Shown here: in pieces, positions 27,801-42,819 of the stretch | Position numbering within the stretch: position 1 is the stretch's first letter | Layout of the letters: each line of letters begins with the position of its first letter | Assembly (NCBI RefSeq): GCF_002086675.1 | Contig: NZ_MVIF01000021.1 | Span: forward strand, 1-64,000 | DNA length: 64,000 nucleotides | Direction of reading: 5' to 3' | Source: Mycobacterium persicum | GTDB lineage: Bacteria > Actinomycetota > Actinomycetes > Mycobacteriales > Mycobacteriaceae | Notes under the pieces: model-generated | The model's database searches: none | What the model was told of the DNA's origin: nothing | Seen by the model: only the letters and a program-made list of their open reading frames with translations | Made by a program: the position numbers and the translations under genes

Positions 27801-30800
27801 GCCGTCGCCAACGCCGGTATCGGGCTTGACGAGGTCGACGTCGTCGAGGCCCACGGCACCGGCACCACGCTGGGCGATCCGATCGAGGCCGGCGCCCTGA
27901 TCGCCACCTACGGTGCCGCACGTGGTCCGGAGCACCCACTGTGGTTGGGATCGATCAAATCCAACATCGGCCACACCCAGGCCGCTGCCGGTGTCGCCGG
28001 CATGATCAAGATGATCGCTGCCCTCAACCACGACAGTCTGCCGCCGACCCGCAACGTCGATCGCCCCAGCCCGCACATCGACTGGTCCGCCGGCACCGTC
28101 CGGCTACTCACCGAACCGGTGCCCTGGCCGGTGCGCGATCATCCCCGCACCGCGGCGGTGTCCTCGTTCGGGATCAGCGGCACCAACGCGCATCTCATCC
28201 TGCAACAAGCCCCCACCCCGCCGCCCGACGCGACTGAGCCAACCGATCACGATGGTGCGCTCGGGCTGCCGGTATTGCCACTGTGGACGGTTTCGGCGCG
28301 CAGCCGCGCGGCGTTGTGCGCGCAGGCCGACCGGTTACACCAATTCCTGATCCGCCGTCCCGACCTGGATCTCAGCGACGTGGCCTACAGCCTGGCCGGC
28401 ACCCGCACCCACCACCCACACCGGGCCGTCGTGACGGTGCCGGTCGGTAGCCCCGATCCGCGGGCTGAGCTGCTGGCGGCACTCGAAGCGTTAGCCGCTG
28501 ATCAACCGCATCCGCAACTGATCCAACACCACCAACGCGCGACGTCGGCGGGAAACACCGTGTTGGTGTTCCCCGGACAGGGTGGCCAATACCCCGGTAT
28601 GGCCGCCGAGCTATACGGCCGGCACCACGCATTTTCCGCCGCGCTCGACGAGTGCGATCAGGCCCTGGTTGCCCGGACGGGCTGGTCGGTGCGTGCGGTG
28701 ATTCGCGGCGAGCCCGGCGCCCCCTCCCTGGATCGGGTCGATGTGGTCCAGCCGGTGTTGTTTGCGGTCATGGTGTCGTTGGCCCGCACTTTGATCAGCT
28801 ACGGGATCGAACCGGACGCGGTGATCGGCCACTCCCAAGGCGAGATCGCGGCCGCCCATGTCGCCGGGGTGTTCACCCTTGAGCAGGCCGCCAAAATCGT
28901 GGCGCTGCGCAGCTCAGCCCTCGCGGATCTGGCCGGGGCCGGTGCGATGGCATCGGTGTTGCTGGCCGCTGACGAAGTGGCTGCGCGGCTGCGGCCTTAC
29001 GGCGACGCATTGGCCGTTGTTGCGGTCAACGGACCCACCCAGACCATCATCAGCGGTGGTCCCGCCGCGATGCAGCGGTTCGTCGCGGCGTGCGAGGCAG
29101 ATAACGTCCAGATCCGTTCCATCCCAGTCGATTACGCCTCACACTGCAGTCAGGTCGAACCATTGCGCGAGCGCCTACTCGAGGAGCTGGCTGGGCTGAC
29201 CCCGAAACCGGGGCGGATCGCTCTGTATTCCACCGTGGACGGCGTCATGTCGGATCAGCCGCTGGACACCACCACCATGACCGCCGACTACTGGTATGCC
29301 AATTTGCGTCAACCGGTCCGGTTTTACGACAGCATCCGGCATCTGCTGGCCTCGGCCGAGCAGGTGTTTGTGGAGGTATCACCGCACCCGGTGCTGGCCC
29401 CGGCGATCGCTGACACCCTGGCCGGCGCTGCCGGGCGTCCTGGCTCGGCAGTCATTCCCACCCTGCATCGCGAGCGCGCCGATCTGGATGCCTTGACTAC
29501 CACGCTGGCCCGGCTGCAGGTTCATGGTCGTAGCCCGGACTGGTCGGTGGTGTATCCCCACGCCCGCACGGTCGAGCTACCGACGTATCCCTTCCAGCAC
29601 CATCGGTATTGGCTGACCCCCCAACCGAGCGGTGATGCCGCCGGTCTCGGACTTGATCAACCGCAGCATCCGCTACTCGGTGCGATCACCACGTTGGCTG
29701 ATCGGGACGAGGTTGTGGCAACCGGTCGGTTGGCTCTCGGTTCGCAGCGCTGGCTTGCCGCCCATCGCGTGGGTGACGTGGTGGTGTTGCCCGGGACCGG
29801 GTTTGTCGATGTGGTGCTGGGGGTCGGGGATTACGTGGGGTGTCCGGTCATTGACGAGTTGGTGTTGCACACCCCGCTCGTGCTCGCCGAACACACCCCG
29901 ACCGATATCCAGATCAGCGTGGCGGACCCCGACGGGGGTGGGCGACGCTCGTTCAACGTCCATTCCCGCGTAGGCGCCGACCATCGGGCCGAGCCGGGTT
30001 GGGTGTTGCACGCCAGCGGAATCCTGCGCACCGTGCAAACCGCTGCCGGTGAACCCCCTGCGGCGTTGCCGATGACGACCATCGATGTTGAGGGTTTCTA
30101 TCGGGAGCTGGCCGCATGCGGTCTGCACTATGAACCCCCATTTTGCTCGGTACGCGGGATCGGCCACGATCCGGCCGACCCCGACCACATCTACGCTGAA
30201 GTGGCCCTTCCTGCCGGAACCGATGTCACCGGTTACGGGATCCATCCGGCTTTGCTGGATGCCGCGCTGCAGCCCATAGCCGCCGCCCTGGGCGTCGAGA
30301 CGGACGCTGAGGCGGTGGTGCGCCTGCCGTTCGTGTTCACCGGGGTCACGCTGTATGCGACCGCGGCCACCCGGCTGCAGGTGTGGCTGACCCGCACCGG
30401 CACCGACACCTTCACCCTTCAGGCCAGCGATCCCGCCGGCGCGCCGGTAATCAGCATCGACACGGTTGTGGTGCGGGTCCTGCCCGACACGGCGACTCTC
30501 ACACCAGCCACGACGGCCGCGCCGTCCGTTCAGGGTTTGTGGGAGCTGGCCTGGCCGCCCCTGTCCGCCGGTACTGCGGCAGCGGCCGAGCTGCCGCAGT
30601 GGACGGTTGTTGCCGAAGATCTCGATGCGCTGCCGACTGGCCTGCGCCGCGGCTCGGTGCGCCCCGAGTTGGACGCCGTGAAGCCATGCCCGCCGGTGGT
30701 CATCTGGTCTGTCGCCGTTCCGGACCTTCGTGGCGATAACGGTGATGCCGTATCGGGCATCCATGTGCTGACCCGACGGGTGCTGGCCGGGTTGCAGGCG

Positions 30801-33800
30801 TGGTTGGCCCGCCCCGACACGTCCGGCACGGTGCTGGTGGTTCTGACGTGTCGCGCGGTGACAACCAGCCCTTACGATCGAGCGCCGGACCTGGCGCAAG
30901 CCGCGGTGTGGGCGCTGATCCACAGCGCGCAAAACGAGTATCCGGGCCGGATCCGGTTGGTCGACATCGACGACGCCGCCACCAGCACCGACATCCTGCG
31001 GCAGATGCTGGCTACCTTCACCGGTACGGGTGGCGAGCCGCAACTGGCATTGCGCGACGGTATCGCTCACATGCCCCGGCTGACCCCGGCGCGGGCGTTG
31101 ACCCCGCCCCCGACGCCGCACTGGCAGCTGATCACCACCGGTCGCGGGGATTTGGCGAACCTGACCCTGGTTCCCACCCCGGCGCCAACGGCGTTGGGCC
31201 CGGGTCAGATTCGGGTGCAGATCCGAGCCGCTGGCCTGAATTTCCATGACGTGGTGGTCGCCCTGGCGGCGATCAGCGATGAAGGCCTTGGCGCGGAAGC
31301 GGCCGGGGTGGTCATCGACACCGCAGACGACGTCACGGATTTCGCGCCCGGGGATGCGGTGATGGGGCTGTTCCCCAACAACGCGTTCGCCCCCACCGCC
31401 ACCACCGATCACCGCGGCGTCGTGGCCGTCCCGCCGGGATGGTCCTACCCGCAAGCGGCTTCGGTCCCGGCCGCGTATATCACCGCGTACAGCGTTCTGA
31501 TCGATATCGCGCAGTTGTCCGCAGGACAGCGGGTCCTCATCCACTCGGCTGCCGGCGGGGTCGGCCAGGCCGCCATCCGCCTGGCGCAACACGTGGGCGC
31601 CGAGGTGTTCGCCACCGCCCATCCCGCCAAGCACCACATCCTGCGCGGGTTGGGCATACCCGAGGATCACATCGCTTCCTCGCGCACCCTGGATTTCGGT
31701 GACACCTTCGCCGCAGCCGGTGGCGGGCGCGGGATGGACGTGGTGCTGAACAGTCTTCGTGACGAATTTGTGGACGCGTCGCTGCGGCTGGTGGTCCCGG
31801 GCGGGTGTTTCGTCGAGATCGGCAAAACCGACATCCGGGCAGCCGCCGACGTCGCGCACACTCATCCGGACCTGAGCTACCACGCCTACGACCTCAGCGC
31901 CGCCACCCCCGAACAGCTGCAACACGCCTGGGCCGGGGTGCGCGAATTGATCGAGTACGCGGTGATCCAGCCCCTGCCGGTGACGAGCTACGGGCTGTTG
32001 CGCGCCCCCCAGGCGTTCCGCGACATGAGCCAGGCCCGGCACACCGGCAAAATCGTGCTCACCCCGCCCGCAGTGCTCGATCCGAAGGGCACGGTGCTGA
32101 TCACCGGCGGCACCGGCATGCTCGGCGGACTGTTCGCTGAACACCTGATCACCGGCTACGGGGTGCGCCGGCTGCTGTTGACCTCCCGGCGCGGCTCCAG
32201 CACGCCCGAAGCGGTCGAGCTGGCCCGGCGCCTGGAAAGTCTGGGAGCGCATGTCACGATCAGTGCCTGCGACTGTGCCAACCCGACCAAGCTGGCGGCC
32301 CTGATCGACTCGATTCCCGCCGAGCACCCGCTGACCGCCGTCATTCACGCTGCCGGCATCCTTGATGACGCGGTGACCAGCCAACTCACCGCACAACAGC
32401 TCGACAACGTGCTTGCCGCCAAAGCCGATAGCGCCTGGTATCTACATCAACTCACCGCCAACATCGAGCTGGCCGCGTTCGTGTTGTTCTCCTCGGCCGC
32501 CGGTGTCCTGGGTGCCCCGGGACAGGCTAACTACGCGGCCGCCAACGCCGTCCTGGACGCTCTTGCGCACAACCACCGGGCGGCTATCAGTCTGGCGTGG
32601 GGCTATTGGCAGCCCGCCTCCGGGATGACCGGCAACCTCGAGTCGCGTGATCTCACCCGCCTCGCCCGCAGCGGGACGGTCGCGATCACCACCAACCAGG
32701 GTTTGGCCCTCTTCGACGCCGCCCTTGCCCAGCAGCACCCCAATCTGATCCCGGCCCCGCTGAGCACCCGCGCGCTGGCGGCGTTGGCCCGGGAAAACAG
32801 CCTGCCTCCGATCCTGTCCGCGCTGATCACCACTCGGCCGCAGGCCGCCGCGGTCGACTCACGTGGGCTGCGTGCCCGGCTGGCCGGGCTGACCCCCGAT
32901 CGACAACAAGCCATCCTGGCCGACCTGGTCATCACCGCCACCGCAGCCGTGTTGGCCCACCCGGACCCGGCAGCGATGGATCTCGATCAGCCGTTCAAGG
33001 ACCTCGGCATCGACTCGCTCAGTGCGCTGGAACTGCGCAACACCCTGTCGGCCCAAACCGGAGTCACCTTGCCGGCCACTGTCACATTCGACCACCCCAC
33101 CCCGACAATGCTCGCGGCCCACCTCGCCGAGCTGCTCAATGTCACCGCTGCGCCCGCGGCCGCGCCGGCTGTGGTCGCCACCGAAGGCGCTGAGCCGGTG
33201 GACAATCGGCTCGCCTACCTGGATCAAGCTGCTTTCCTCGGGCTGCGGGCGGGCCACGTCTCGCTGCTCCAGGTGACATGGATATACGACCGTCCTGTCG
33301 ATGTTGACGGGTTGCGGCGTTTTCACCGCAATCTCGGACGCGGATTGTTGGGGCGCAGGATCGAACGGTCACCAGTGCCGTTCGCGCGCGATCACTGGGT
33401 TTTGGCTCCGCCGCCGGAGGAGATTGACTTCGCCGCAACCCTGCGACGGCGCGCCGACGTGGGCGCATGGGTCGACGAGCGGGCGCGCCTACCCATTGAT
33501 CCGGAGTGGGGCCCAGCCTGGCATCTCGGGGTGCTGCCGCTCGAGGACGGCGGGACCGCGATCAGTCTGGTGGCTTCGCACGCGGTCGTCGACGCGATCG
33601 CTTTCGGCCAGGCGATAGTCGACGCGGTCGAAGGCAGGACGCTGGATCTGGGTTATCTGCCTGCGGGATCGCGCACCCTCAGGCGGGCGTTGCGTGCGGA
33701 TCTCCGGCAAACCGCAAAGGAACTGCCCGAGGTCATGCACGCTCTGGGTGGTGTGACGCGAAGGCTTCGGCGTGATCGCGAGGAGTTCCGGTCATCGATC

Positions 33801-34535
33801 AAAGCGGCACCGCCTTCCCCGAAGTCCGCCGGCGGCGACCAGACGGTGGCGGTGCCTGCCGTGACCGCATGCATCGACCTGGCGGAATGGGATGCTTGCG
33901 CCAAAAGACTTGGCGCGAGCAGTAATTCGCTTGTGGGCGGGGTCGCTTGCAGACTCGCGGTGCGGGCTGGACGGGTTCAGGATGACGGAACGGTCACCCT
34001 ACGACTTGTGGTGTCGCTGCGGACCGAAGGTGACACCCGCGGCAATGCGCTGACGGCTGTTGACGTCGCGGTCGACCCGGAGCACGCGGCGACCGACCTC
34101 GGGGGAATGCACGCCAAGATCACCCGAGCGGTCCTGGAAGCGATGGAGGATTCCGACAACGAGTTCCTGGCACCGCTTCCGCTGGCCGCGATGACACCGG
34201 CGTGGGTGGCCAGAAGGCTGGTCGGGATGGCCGCGGGTGGTCCCAGCCTTCCCGTCACCTGCTCCAATGTCGGTGACCTGCCCCCGGCCGCGAACCGTCC
34301 TGACGGCACCGATGCCGACTCGGCGTACATGAGACAGCTCGAGCCCGATATCACCAGAAACGAACTCGAGGGCACGGGCGGACGAATGCTGCTGAGTTCC
34401 GGGCGAAGTCGCGGGCAGATGCGTATCGGAGTCTCTGCCTACATTGTCGGTCGCTCGAATACCACGGATGAGCTACGGGAGCTGGTTTCGCGTACCTTGG
34501 CCGAATTCGATCTGAACGCCGAGATCGATTGCTAA
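24816..34535 (+). CDS. Megasynthase: FAAL-ACP-KS-AT-DH-ER-KR-ACP fused to a C-terminal HxxxD acyltransferase
   Basis: The protein has 3239 residues. At ~1-580 there is a fatty acyl-AMP ligase ([58 protein letters not shown]). ACP1 carries Ser651 (LGFDSV). KS is ~705-1125 with Cys878 (DTACSSSL) and both His motifs. AT has Ser1340 (GHSQG); YASH predicts methylmalonyl-CoA. DH has His1650 and Asp1815. ER binds NADPH near 2243 (HSAAGGVGQ). KR has GGTGMLGG near 2430, Tyr2573 and an LDD (B-type) motif. ACP2 has Ser2734. Residues ~2795-3239 form a PapA/WES-like acyltransferase with His2922-Ala-Val-Val-Asp2926. It should activate a fatty acid, extend it with fully reduced methyl-branched units and transfer the chain to an unknown acceptor. 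The start is GTG 24816. Confidence 0.93.
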   Translation: MRENSIPAMLRERATLRPDETAFTFVDYEQDWAGVAESLTWSQLYRRTRSVARELTARGSTGDRAVILAPQGLEYVLAFLGALQAGQIAVPLSMPLGGASDERVSAVLGDASPSTILTTSSVAGDIAECIGSEARERGTPSLIEVDLLDLDSPGGPTDEASNTPDIAYLQYTSGSTRTPAGVEISHKNIHVNVEQILSSLYRDRGDAAPPDTTVVSWLPFFHDMGLVLGIAIPILGGFHGVLTSPGSFLQRPARWMQLTASHSSVFTGGPNIAFELTAAKTSDDDMAGLDLGDVRNIVSGAERVQPATLRRFAKRFASYNLDPKVLRPSYGLAEATVFVATRESDQPPLTGHFESEELTAGHAKRCPRGDGTPLVSYGMPRSPTVRIVDPETGIECPHGTVGEIWAHGDNVATGYWQKPQETERTFGATIVGPSAGTPEGPWLRTGDLGVVSEGELFIIGRIKDLLIVYGRNHSPDDIEAAIQEITGGRCVAIAVPDDDGVEKLVTIVEFKARGDSDEAMRALGLVRREITSKISKSQGLSVADLVLVPPHSIPLTTSGKVRRRDCLQRYLRDEFTRLDGSQREKRVKPDATDTASAGADVTLTQRLHTLRQQQHDLLFGMVCEQAATVLGYPGPDDIDPECTFQDLGFDSVKATELLDRLKTVTGLPLPPTLAFDYPTPAELATHLGQLLSGTVAAAPPVQPQVRTDEPVAVVGMACRFPGGVDSAAALWDLVAGGAEAVGQFPTDRGWDLADLFDPDPDAVGKTYTRAGAFLTDVSGFDAEFFGISAREALTMDPQQRLLLEVCWEALETTRIDPAALVGSETGVFVGAWSQQYGGGGSDGAEGYAMTGTSTSVASGRVAYALGLQGPAITVDTACSSSLVAAHLAAQSLRNGECGLALAGGVTVMTTPAVFTEFSRQRGLAADGRCKAFAAAADGTGWGEGAAVLVLERLSDAHRNNHPVLAVIAGSAINQDGASNGLTAPNGPAQQRVISQAVANAGIGLDEVDVVEAHGTGTTLGDPIEAGALIATYGAARGPEHPLWLGSIKSNIGHTQAAAGVAGMIKMIAALNHDSLPPTRNVDRPSPHIDWSAGTVRLLTEPVPWPVRDHPRTAAVSSFGISGTNAHLILQQAPTPPPDATEPTDHDGALGLPVLPLWTVSARSRAALCAQADRLHQFLIRRPDLDLSDVAYSLAGTRTHHPHRAVVTVPVGSPDPRAELLAALEALAADQPHPQLIQHHQRATSAGNTVLVFPGQGGQYPGMAAELYGRHHAFSAALDECDQALVARTGWSVRAVIRGEPGAPSLDRVDVVQPVLFAVMVSLARTLISYGIEPDAVIGHSQGEIAAAHVAGVFTLEQAAKIVALRSSALADLAGAGAMASVLLAADEVAARLRPYGDALAVVAVNGPTQTIISGGPAAMQRFVAACEADNVQIRSIPVDYASHCSQVEPLRERLLEELAGLTPKPGRIALYSTVDGVMSDQPLDTTTMTADYWYANLRQPVRFYDSIRHLLASAEQVFVEVSPHPVLAPAIADTLAGAAGRPGSAVIPTLHRERADLDALTTTLARLQVHGRSPDWSVVYPHARTVELPTYPFQHHRYWLTPQPSGDAAGLGLDQPQHPLLGAITTLADRDEVVATGRLALGSQRWLAAHRVGDVVVLPGTGFVDVVLGVGDYVGCPVIDELVLHTPLVLAEHTPTDIQISVADPDGGGRRSFNVHSRVGADHRAEPGWVLHASGILRTVQTAAGEPPAALPMTTIDVEGFYRELAACGLHYEPPFCSVRGIGHDPADPDHIYAEVALPAGTDVTGYGIHPALLDAALQPIAAALGVETDAEAVVRLPFVFTGVTLYATAATRLQVWLTRTGTDTFTLQASDPAGAPVISIDTVVVRVLPDTATLTPATTAAPSVQGLWELAWPPLSAGTAAAAELPQWTVVAEDLDALPTGLRRGSVRPELDAVKPCPPVVIWSVAVPDLRGDNGDAVSGIHVLTRRVLAGLQAWLARPDTSGTVLVVLTCRAVTTSPYDRAPDLAQAAVWALIHSAQNEYPGRIRLVDIDDAATSTDILRQMLATFTGTGGEPQLALRDGIAHMPRLTPARALTPPPTPHWQLITTGRGDLANLTLVPTPAPTALGPGQIRVQIRAAGLNFHDVVVALAAISDEGLGAEAAGVVIDTADDVTDFAPGDAVMGLFPNNAFAPTATTDHRGVVAVPPGWSYPQAASVPAAYITAYSVLIDIAQLSAGQRVLIHSAAGGVGQAAIRLAQHVGAEVFATAHPAKHHILRGLGIPEDHIASSRTLDFGDTFAAAGGGRGMDVVLNSLRDEFVDASLRLVVPGGCFVEIGKTDIRAAADVAHTHPDLSYHAYDLSAATPEQLQHAWAGVRELIEYAVIQPLPVTSYGLLRAPQAFRDMSQARHTGKIVLTPPAVLDPKGTVLITGGTGMLGGLFAEHLITGYGVRRLLLTSRRGSSTPEAVELARRLESLGAHVTISACDCANPTKLAALIDSIPAEHPLTAVIHAAGILDDAVTSQLTAQQLDNVLAAKADSAWYLHQLTANIELAAFVLFSSAAGVLGAPGQANYAAANAVLDALAHNHRAAISLAWGYWQPASGMTGNLESRDLTRLARSGTVAITTNQGLALFDAALAQQHPNLIPAPLSTRALAALARENSLPPILSALITTRPQAAAVDSRGLRARLAGLTPDRQQAILADLVITATAAVLAHPDPAAMDLDQPFKDLGIDSLSALELRNTLSAQTGVTLPATVTFDHPTPTMLAAHLAELLNVTAAPAAAPAVVATEGAEPVDNRLAYLDQAAFLGLRAGHVSLLQVTWIYDRPVDVDGLRRFHRNLGRGLLGRRIERSPVPFARDHWVLAPPPEEIDFAATLRRRADVGAWVDERARLPIDPEWGPAWHLGVLPLEDGGTAISLVASHAVVDAIAFGQAIVDAVEGRTLDLGYLPAGSRTLRRALRADLRQTAKELPEVMHALGGVTRRLRRDREEFRSSIKAAPPSPKSAGGDQTVAVPAVTACIDLAEWDACAKRLGASSNSLVGGVACRLAVRAGRVQDDGTVTLRLVVSLRTEGDTRGNALTAVDVAVDPEHAATDLGGMHAKITRAVLEAMEDSDNEFLAPLPLAAMTPAWVARRLVGMAAGGPSLPVTCSNVGDLPPAANRPDGTDADSAYMRQLEPDITRNELEGTGGRMLLSSGRSRGQMRIGVSAYIVGRSNTTDELRELVSRTLAEFDLNAEIDC

Positions 34536-34837
34536 GACGGTACCGAACTGGTCAGCTCACGCAACGTAGTCCTGGGCCCGACATCAGATCTTTACCTGGT
34601 CGGCAGGCTGAGCCTGCTGCACGATGTGTCCGTCTCACTAGGAAACTCATCGTGCCCCACGAACGCGGCTGGTCAACGATGTCTTCGTGCGCATGGCTTT
34701 AGTTTCCACACCGCGGTACCGCACCGTCGCTCAAACCTCTTGTGGTAGCAGGCGTTCGGGGGATGTCTCACGTGCCCACCGAGTCGGCTGTCATGCCGCC
34801 GCATCGAGTGTGCGGTGACGGCTTTGACTGGGTATGT

Positions 34838-34868
34838 AGGGCGGGAACCGCCGCGAGCGGCCCGCCCT
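34838..34868. terminator. GC-rich hairpin, possible bidirectional terminator
   Basis: AGGGCGGG and CCCGCCCT form eight perfect base pairs, with an inner CCG/CGG pairing inside a 15-base loop. The hairpin lies between two convergent genes, about 300 bases after the megasynthase stop and 190 bases from the methyltransferase stop. No U-tract is present on either side, so function is tentative. Confidence 0.4.
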
Positions 34869-34870
34869 GA

Positions 34871-34970
34871 CGGCACAGTCGGCGCCGCCAGAGCACAGTC
34901 GGCGCCGCCAGCGCACACTCGGCGCCGCCAGAGCACAGTCGGCGCCGCCAGCGCACACTCGGCGCCGTCG
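34871..34970. repeat. Five tandem 20-bp repeats (GCACAGTCGGCGCCGCCAG-type)
   Basis: Units alternate between an A form (GAGCACAGTCGGCGCCGCCA) and a B form (GCGCACACTCGGCGCCGCCA), giving a higher-order 40-base period after the first unit. The last unit is diverged (GGCGCCGTCG). Each unit contains the palindrome GGCGCC. Copy number is likely to vary between strains. The unit has no spacer structure, so this is not a CRISPR array. Confidence 0.8.
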
Positions 34971-35054
34971 GCCACCAGCGACAAGCCCTCGGGGCGCTGG
35001 AACAGAGCTTGGCCGCTGCTTGCCATTCGCCAGCGCCGCAACGCCACCCGATCC

Positions 35055-35789
35055 TCAGGACAGCGTTGCCCGTACGCACACCGTGACGTATGGCAGCGCC
35101 AAACCGGCCGAATTCGCCAGCGCCGGGTGGGTGGCCAACAATTGACGGACCTGGCCCAGTGTCTTGGTGCGCACCTTCGCCGGTGAGGTGATGCAGTAGG
35201 TGCGAGAGGCGACTAGGTCTATCAATGCCTGTGGCGTAAGGTAATTCGTCCATTCGACCTGAAAACGTTCCACGTCGGTGAACGGTTCGGCAAGCGTCGC
35301 TTTGTCACGCGTGGGGTCGCCGTCGCGCCCGATGATCTGGCCCAACTCGCGGACCCAGCCAAGTCGCTCGTCGCGGGTGTTCCACACCAAACCTAGCCGC
35401 CCGCCGGGCCGCAGCACCCGTGCGACCTCGGGGATGGCGCGCCCGGGATCCACCCAATGCCAGGCCTGAGCCACCAGCACCGCGTCGACGCTGTTGCCCG
35501 CCAATGGAATCTCTTCCGCCGTGCCCAGCAGCGCCAACGTATCCGGCAGTGAGGCCCGCAGCACTTCCAGCATTTCGGGAATCGGGTCGACGGCCACCAC
35601 GTCGAGCCCGCGCTCGACCAGCCGGGTGGTCAGTTTGCCGGTACCGGCGCCCAGGTCAAGAACATCGCGGGCGCCGGCCGGCAGCAGCCAGTCGATGGCT
35701 TCAGGTGGATAAGAGGGGCGTCCCCGCTCGTAGGCAGCTGCCGCCGAACCGAATGACAGCGACGGGTCCTGGCTGGACCGGGTCACCAT
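35055..35789 (-). CDS. SAM-dependent class I methyltransferase (Rv3342-like)
   Basis: This 244-residue protein starts [28 protein letters not shown]. Motif I is [35 protein letters not shown], followed by the post-motif segments [26 protein letters not shown] and [18 protein letters not shown]. This matches Methyltransf_11-type enzymes of the ubiquinone/biotin-related group. The substrate is unknown. It overlaps the metX stop by seven bases and is co-transcribed with metX and metZ, as in M. tuberculosis (Rv3340-Rv3342). An alternative start is GTG 35786. Confidence 0.9.
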   Translation of the reverse strand: MVTRSSQDPSLSFGSAAAAYERGRPSYPPEAIDWLLPAGARDVLDLGAGTGKLTTRLVERGLDVVAVDPIPEMLEVLRASLPDTLALLGTAEEIPLAGNSVDAVLVAQAWHWVDPGRAIPEVARVLRPGGRLGLVWNTRDERLGWVRELGQIIGRDGDPTRDKATLAEPFTDVERFQVEWTNYLTPQALIDLVASRTYCITSPAKVRTKTLGQVRQLLATHPALANSAGLALPYVTVCVRATLS

Positions 35790-36934
35790 GGGCGCAGGCC
35801 TCGATGGTCGGGTTGATGGTCGGCCAAAAGCAACGTCTGACGGATCAATTCGCCGACAGCCTCCATTTCGATCAGGAATCCGTCGTGCCCGCAGACCGAG
35901 TCGACAACCTGTAGCCCGGCGCAGCCGGGCAGCAACTCGGCCAATTCCTGCTGCAAGCGCAGCGGATAGAGCCGGTCGGAGGTGATACCACCGACGACGA
36001 CGGGCACCGGACAGCCGCGCAGCGCCGCGGCGACGCCGCCGCGTCCGCGCCCGACATCGTGGCTGTTGAGGGTCTCGGTCAACACCACATAGCTGCCGGC
36101 GTCGAATCGGGACAGCAGCTTGTCCCCCTGGTGTTCGAGGTAGCTCTGCACCGCGTAGCGGCCGCCGTCGGTGGGATCTTCGCCGTCCTGACCGCGGTTG
36201 GCGAACCGATTGTCGAGCTCGATCTCGCCGCGGTAGGTCAGGTGCGCAACGCGCCGGGCGATCTTCAGCCCCGCCTCGGGCTTGCGGTCCGTGTCGTGGT
36301 AGTCGCCGCCCTGCCAATTCGGGTCGGCCTTGATGGCCTCGATCTGGGTTGTCTGCGTGCCGATCTGGTCCGCGGTGGCGCGTGCACCGACCGCCAACAG
36401 CAGCGCCGAGCGTACCCGGTCGGGGTGGCCGACAGTCCATTCCAACGCGCGGGCCCCGCCCATCGACCCGCCGACCACGGCGGCTACCTGGGTGATGCCC
36501 AACGCGGCCAGTGCGGCCATATCGGCCTGCACCTGATCGCGTACCGTGATCGTCGGAAATCTTGAGCCCCAAGGCTTTCCGTCGCGCGCAAGGGAACTGG
36601 GCCCGGTGGAGCCGCGGCAACCGCCCAGCACATTGGTGGCTACCGCGCACCAGCGGTCGGTGTCGATCGGCGCGCCCGGCCCGGCGACCCCATCCCACCA
36701 GCCGGGGGTGGGGTGTCCCGGCCCGGCGGGCCCGGTGATGTGCGAATCACCGGTGAGTGCGTGCAGCACCACCACCACGTTGTCGCGGGTGGGTGACAAC
36801 GTGCCCCAGCGCTGTACGGCGATGCAGACGTCGTCGATCACCGCACCACTTTCCAGGCGCAGCGAGCCGATGTCGACCAAACCGATCTCACCTTCGGCGG
36901 GCAGCGTCTGGGTGGGCACCTCGGAGATCGTCAC
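35783..36934 (-). CDS. metX: Homoserine O-acetyltransferase
   Basis: This 383-residue alpha/beta-hydrolase-fold enzyme transfers acetyl from acetyl-CoA to homoserine, the first committed step of methionine synthesis. The nucleophile elbow is [14 protein letters not shown]. The oxyanion segment [18 protein letters not shown] and the C-terminal [11 protein letters not shown] (catalytic Asp/His) are all in place. The start is GTG 36934 ([18 protein letters not shown]). It follows metZ by 11 bases, and both sit downstream of a SAM-IV riboswitch. M. tuberculosis calls this gene metA (Rv3341). Confidence 0.96.
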   Translation of the reverse strand: MTISEVPTQTLPAEGEIGLVDIGSLRLESGAVIDDVCIAVQRWGTLSPTRDNVVVVLHALTGDSHITGPAGPGHPTPGWWDGVAGPGAPIDTDRWCAVATNVLGGCRGSTGPSSLARDGKPWGSRFPTITVRDQVQADMAALAALGITQVAAVVGGSMGGARALEWTVGHPDRVRSALLLAVGARATADQIGTQTTQIEAIKADPNWQGGDYHDTDRKPEAGLKIARRVAHLTYRGEIELDNRFANRGQDGEDPTDGGRYAVQSYLEHQGDKLLSRFDAGSYVVLTETLNSHDVGRGRGGVAAALRGCPVPVVVGGITSDRLYPLRLQQELAELLPGCAGLQVVDSVCGHDGFLIEMEAVGELIRQTLLLADHQPDHRGLRPW

Positions 36935-36945
36935 GTCAGCGCCCC

Positions 36946-38304
36946 TCAGAAGGCTGCCACGGCCTGCGACTCGCCGCTGAACTCGCTGAATCTTCGGGCC
37001 GCGGCAAAGCCGAGTTCGAGATCGGCCAGGATGTCGTCGATACCCTCGATCCCGACGGCTAACCGCACCAACCCAGGGCTGACGCCGGTGGCCCGCTGCT
37101 CGGCCGGGCTCAGCTGGGCGTGGGTGGTGGATGCCGGATGGATCACCAGCGAGCGCACGTCACCGATGTTGGCGACGTGGCTGTGCAGTTTCAGCGCGTT
37201 GACGAACGCCTTGCCGGCCTCGACGCCGCCGGCCAGCTCGAAGGACAGGACTGCACCGGTTCCCTTGGGCGCCAGCTTCTTTGCCCGCTCATGCCACGGC
37301 GAACCGGGCAGGCCCGCGTAGTTGACCGTCAGCACGTCGTCGCGGGCGTCCAGGAACTCGGCCACGCGTTGGGCGTTCGAGACGTGCCGCTCGATCCGCA
37401 GACTCAGCGTCTCCAGGCCCTGCGCCACCAGGAACGCGTTGAACGGTGAGGCCGCCGAGCCCAGATCGCGCAGCAGCTGCACCCTGGCCTTGAGGGCGAA
37501 CGCCGGTGGTCCCAATTCGGCGAACACCACGCCGTGGTAACTGGGGTCGGGGGTGGTGAATCCGGGGAAGCGGCCCTGCGTCCAGTCGAACGTTCCACCG
37601 TCGACGATCACCCCCGCGATCGCGGCCCCGTGTCCGCCCAGGTACTTGGTGGCCGAGTGCACCACGATGTCGGCGCCCTGGGTAAACGGCTGGATCAGGT
37701 AGGGCGTGGCGATGGTGTTGTCGACGATCAGCGGTACGCCGTTGCGGTGCGAGACCTCGGCGACCCCCGGGGTGTCCAGGATGTCGATCTGCGGGTTGGA
37801 GATGGTCTCGGCGAAAAAGGCCTTGGTGTTTGGCCGGACGGCTGCCTGCCAGGAGTCCAGATCGTCGGGATCCTCGACGAAGCTGACCTCGATGCCCAGC
37901 TTTGCCAGCGAATAGTGGAACAGGTTATAGGTTCCGCCGTACAGCCGCGGGCTGGACACGATGTGATCACCCGCGCCGGCCAGGTTCAGGATGGCGAATG
38001 TCTCCGCGGCCTGACCGGAGGACAGGAACAACGCGGCCACCCCGCCCTCGAGGGCCGCGATGCGCTGCTCGACCACATCGGTGGTCGGGTTGCCGATCCG
38101 CGTGTAGATGTTGCCGGGTACTTCGAGCCCGAACAACGCCGCAGCGTGCGCGGTGTTTTCGAAGGTGTACGAGGTGGTCTGGTAGATCGGCAGCGCCCGG
38201 GCATTGGTGGCGGAGTCGGGCTGCTGGCCGGCGTGGATCTGCTTGGTTTCGAACGACCAGTGCGCGGCCGGATCGCCGTCGGTGCTGGTGTTTTCGGCGC
38301 TCAT
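36946..38304 (-). CDS. metZ: O-acetylhomoserine sulfhydrylase (Cys/Met-metabolism PLP enzyme)
   Basis: This 452-residue PLP enzyme forms homocysteine from O-acetylhomoserine and sulfide. Family motifs include THQxH-like [29 protein letters not shown] at the N-terminus, [22 protein letters not shown], and the PLP lysine in [24 protein letters not shown]. The length matches full OAH sulfhydrylases (about 430-450). It is the first gene after the SAM-IV riboswitch and is followed by metX and a methyltransferase. M. tuberculosis Rv3340 is annotated as metC/metZ. Confidence 0.95.
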   Translation of the reverse strand: MSAENTSTDGDPAAHWSFETKQIHAGQQPDSATNARALPIYQTTSYTFENTAHAAALFGLEVPGNIYTRIGNPTTDVVEQRIAALEGGVAALFLSSGQAAETFAILNLAGAGDHIVSSPRLYGGTYNLFHYSLAKLGIEVSFVEDPDDLDSWQAAVRPNTKAFFAETISNPQIDILDTPGVAEVSHRNGVPLIVDNTIATPYLIQPFTQGADIVVHSATKYLGGHGAAIAGVIVDGGTFDWTQGRFPGFTTPDPSYHGVVFAELGPPAFALKARVQLLRDLGSAASPFNAFLVAQGLETLSLRIERHVSNAQRVAEFLDARDDVLTVNYAGLPGSPWHERAKKLAPKGTGAVLSFELAGGVEAGKAFVNALKLHSHVANIGDVRSLVIHPASTTHAQLSPAEQRATGVSPGLVRLAVGIEGIDDILADLELGFAAARRFSEFSGESQAVAAF

Positions 38305-38344
38305 AGGCGTAACTCCCTGTCAGCTCAGGGGGCCCGTCATGGCG

Positions 38345-38464
38345 GACCCGCGCTTGCCGTGTAGCCGATTGTGGCTACTCAACCGGGTCATCACCCGGGG
38401 CACCCCACCGCGGTTGGAGGGTTGCCGGCCAGCAAGCCGGGGCTTGACGCTGGCGCTCATGACC
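38345..38464 (-). promoter_or_regulatory. SAM-IV riboswitch upstream of metZ
   Basis: Read on the minus strand, the 120-base element begins GGTCATGAGCGCCAGCGTC. It continues through CAAGCCCCGGCTTGCTGGCC and AACCCTCCAACCGCGGTGGGGTGCC, and ends with GGCAAGCGCGGGTC. This matches the actinobacterial SAM-IV class, including the known ~119-nt mycobacterial form. Between it and the metZ start, CCCTG and CAGGG (38315-38330) can pair around TCAGCT and would hide the GGGAG ribosome binding site. SAM binding is therefore expected to reduce MetZ/MetX translation. The 303-base spacer to icd is largely this element. Confidence 0.88.
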
Positions 38465-39826
38465 GATTCGAAGCCTACCGTACGGCGGCTGCTTCATGCC
38501 AACTCCGGCCCAACGGCGAGCCGGTAGGGCGGGTGAACCCGGCTAGTAACCTGGCCACAAGAGCGACCGCTCACCCAAAGCTCACCAGGCTGGAGGATTC
38601 GGGCCCCATGTCCAGTGACGCCAAGATCAAGGTCAAAGGCCCGTTGGTAGAGCTCGACGGTGACGAGATGACCCGCGTCATCTGGAAGCTGATCAAGGAC
38701 AAGCTGATCCTGCCGCATCTCGACATCAACCTGGAGTATTACGACCTGGGCGTCGAGCACCGTGACCAAACGAACGACCAGGTGACTATCGACGCGGCCT
38801 ATGCCATCAAGCGCCACGGTGTCGGAGTCAAATGCGCGACCATCACCCCCGACGAAGCGCGCGTCCAGGAATTCAACCTCAAGAAGATGTGGCTGTCACC
38901 CAACGGGACGATACGAAACATCTTGGGCGGCACCATCTTCCGCGAGCCGATTGTGATCTCGAATGTGCCGCGGCTGGTTCCGGGGTGGACCAAACCAATT
39001 GTCATCGGCCGGCACGCTTTTGGCGATCAATATCGCGCGACGAATTTCAAGGTGGAAAAGCCCGGGACCGTCACCCTGACGTTCACTCCGGCGGACGGTG
39101 GTCAGCCGATCATCCATGAACTCGTGTCCATTCCCGAAGACGGCGGCGTCGTGATGGGAATGTACAACTTCCGCAAATCCATCCAGGATTTCGCCCGCGC
39201 GTCGTTCGCCTACGGCCTGAACGCCAAATGGCCGGTCTATCTGTCGACCAAGAACACCATTCTCAAGGCCTACGACGGCATGTTCAAAGACGAGTTCCAG
39301 CGAATCTACGAAACCGAATTCAGGGACAAGTTCGAAGCAGAAGGCCTGACCTACGAGCACCGGCTGATCGACGACATGGTTGCCGCGTGCCTGAAGTGGG
39401 AAGGCGGCTACGTCTGGGCGTGCAAGAACTACGACGGCGACGTCCAGTCAGATACGGTCGCCCAGGGCTACGGCTCTCTGGGACTGATGACCTCGGTGCT
39501 GATGACGGCTGACGGCAAGACGGTCGAGGCCGAGGCCGCCCACGGCACCGTCACCCGCCACTTCCGGCAGTACCAGGCCGGACAGCCCACCTCGACCAAT
39601 CCGATCGCCTCGATCTTCGCTTGGACCCGCGGGCTGGCGCATCGCGGCAAGCTGGACCACACCCCCGCGGTCGTCGAATTCGCCCAGACGCTCGAAGACG
39701 TGGTCATCAAGACGGTGGAGAGCGGCAAGATGACCAAGGATCTGGCCATCCTGATCGGCCCGGAGCAGGACTGGCTCAACAGCGAGGAGTTTCTCGACGC
39801 GATCGCCGAGAACCTGGAGACGAAGC

Positions 39827-42811
<2,985 letters not shown>

Positions 42812-42819
42812 TAGCGCCG

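Larger units (their letters stand above)
34536..35054. other. Long spacer between convergent megasynthase and methyltransferase genes
   Basis: These 519 bases contain no convincing gene. The first 300 bases show no clear structure. The second half holds a GC-rich hairpin and a five-copy tandem repeat, both annotated separately. Open frames across the repeat (reading CALAAPTVLWRRR...) come from the repeat composition and have no start context, so they were not called. Confidence 0.6.

Noticed and set aside
29673-32396. 907-codon frame antisense to the megasynthase
   Set aside because: No recognisable domain, opposite to intact PKS domains.
34871-34970. CRISPR-like array
   Set aside because: Units are contiguous 20-mers with no unique spacers and no cas genes nearby.
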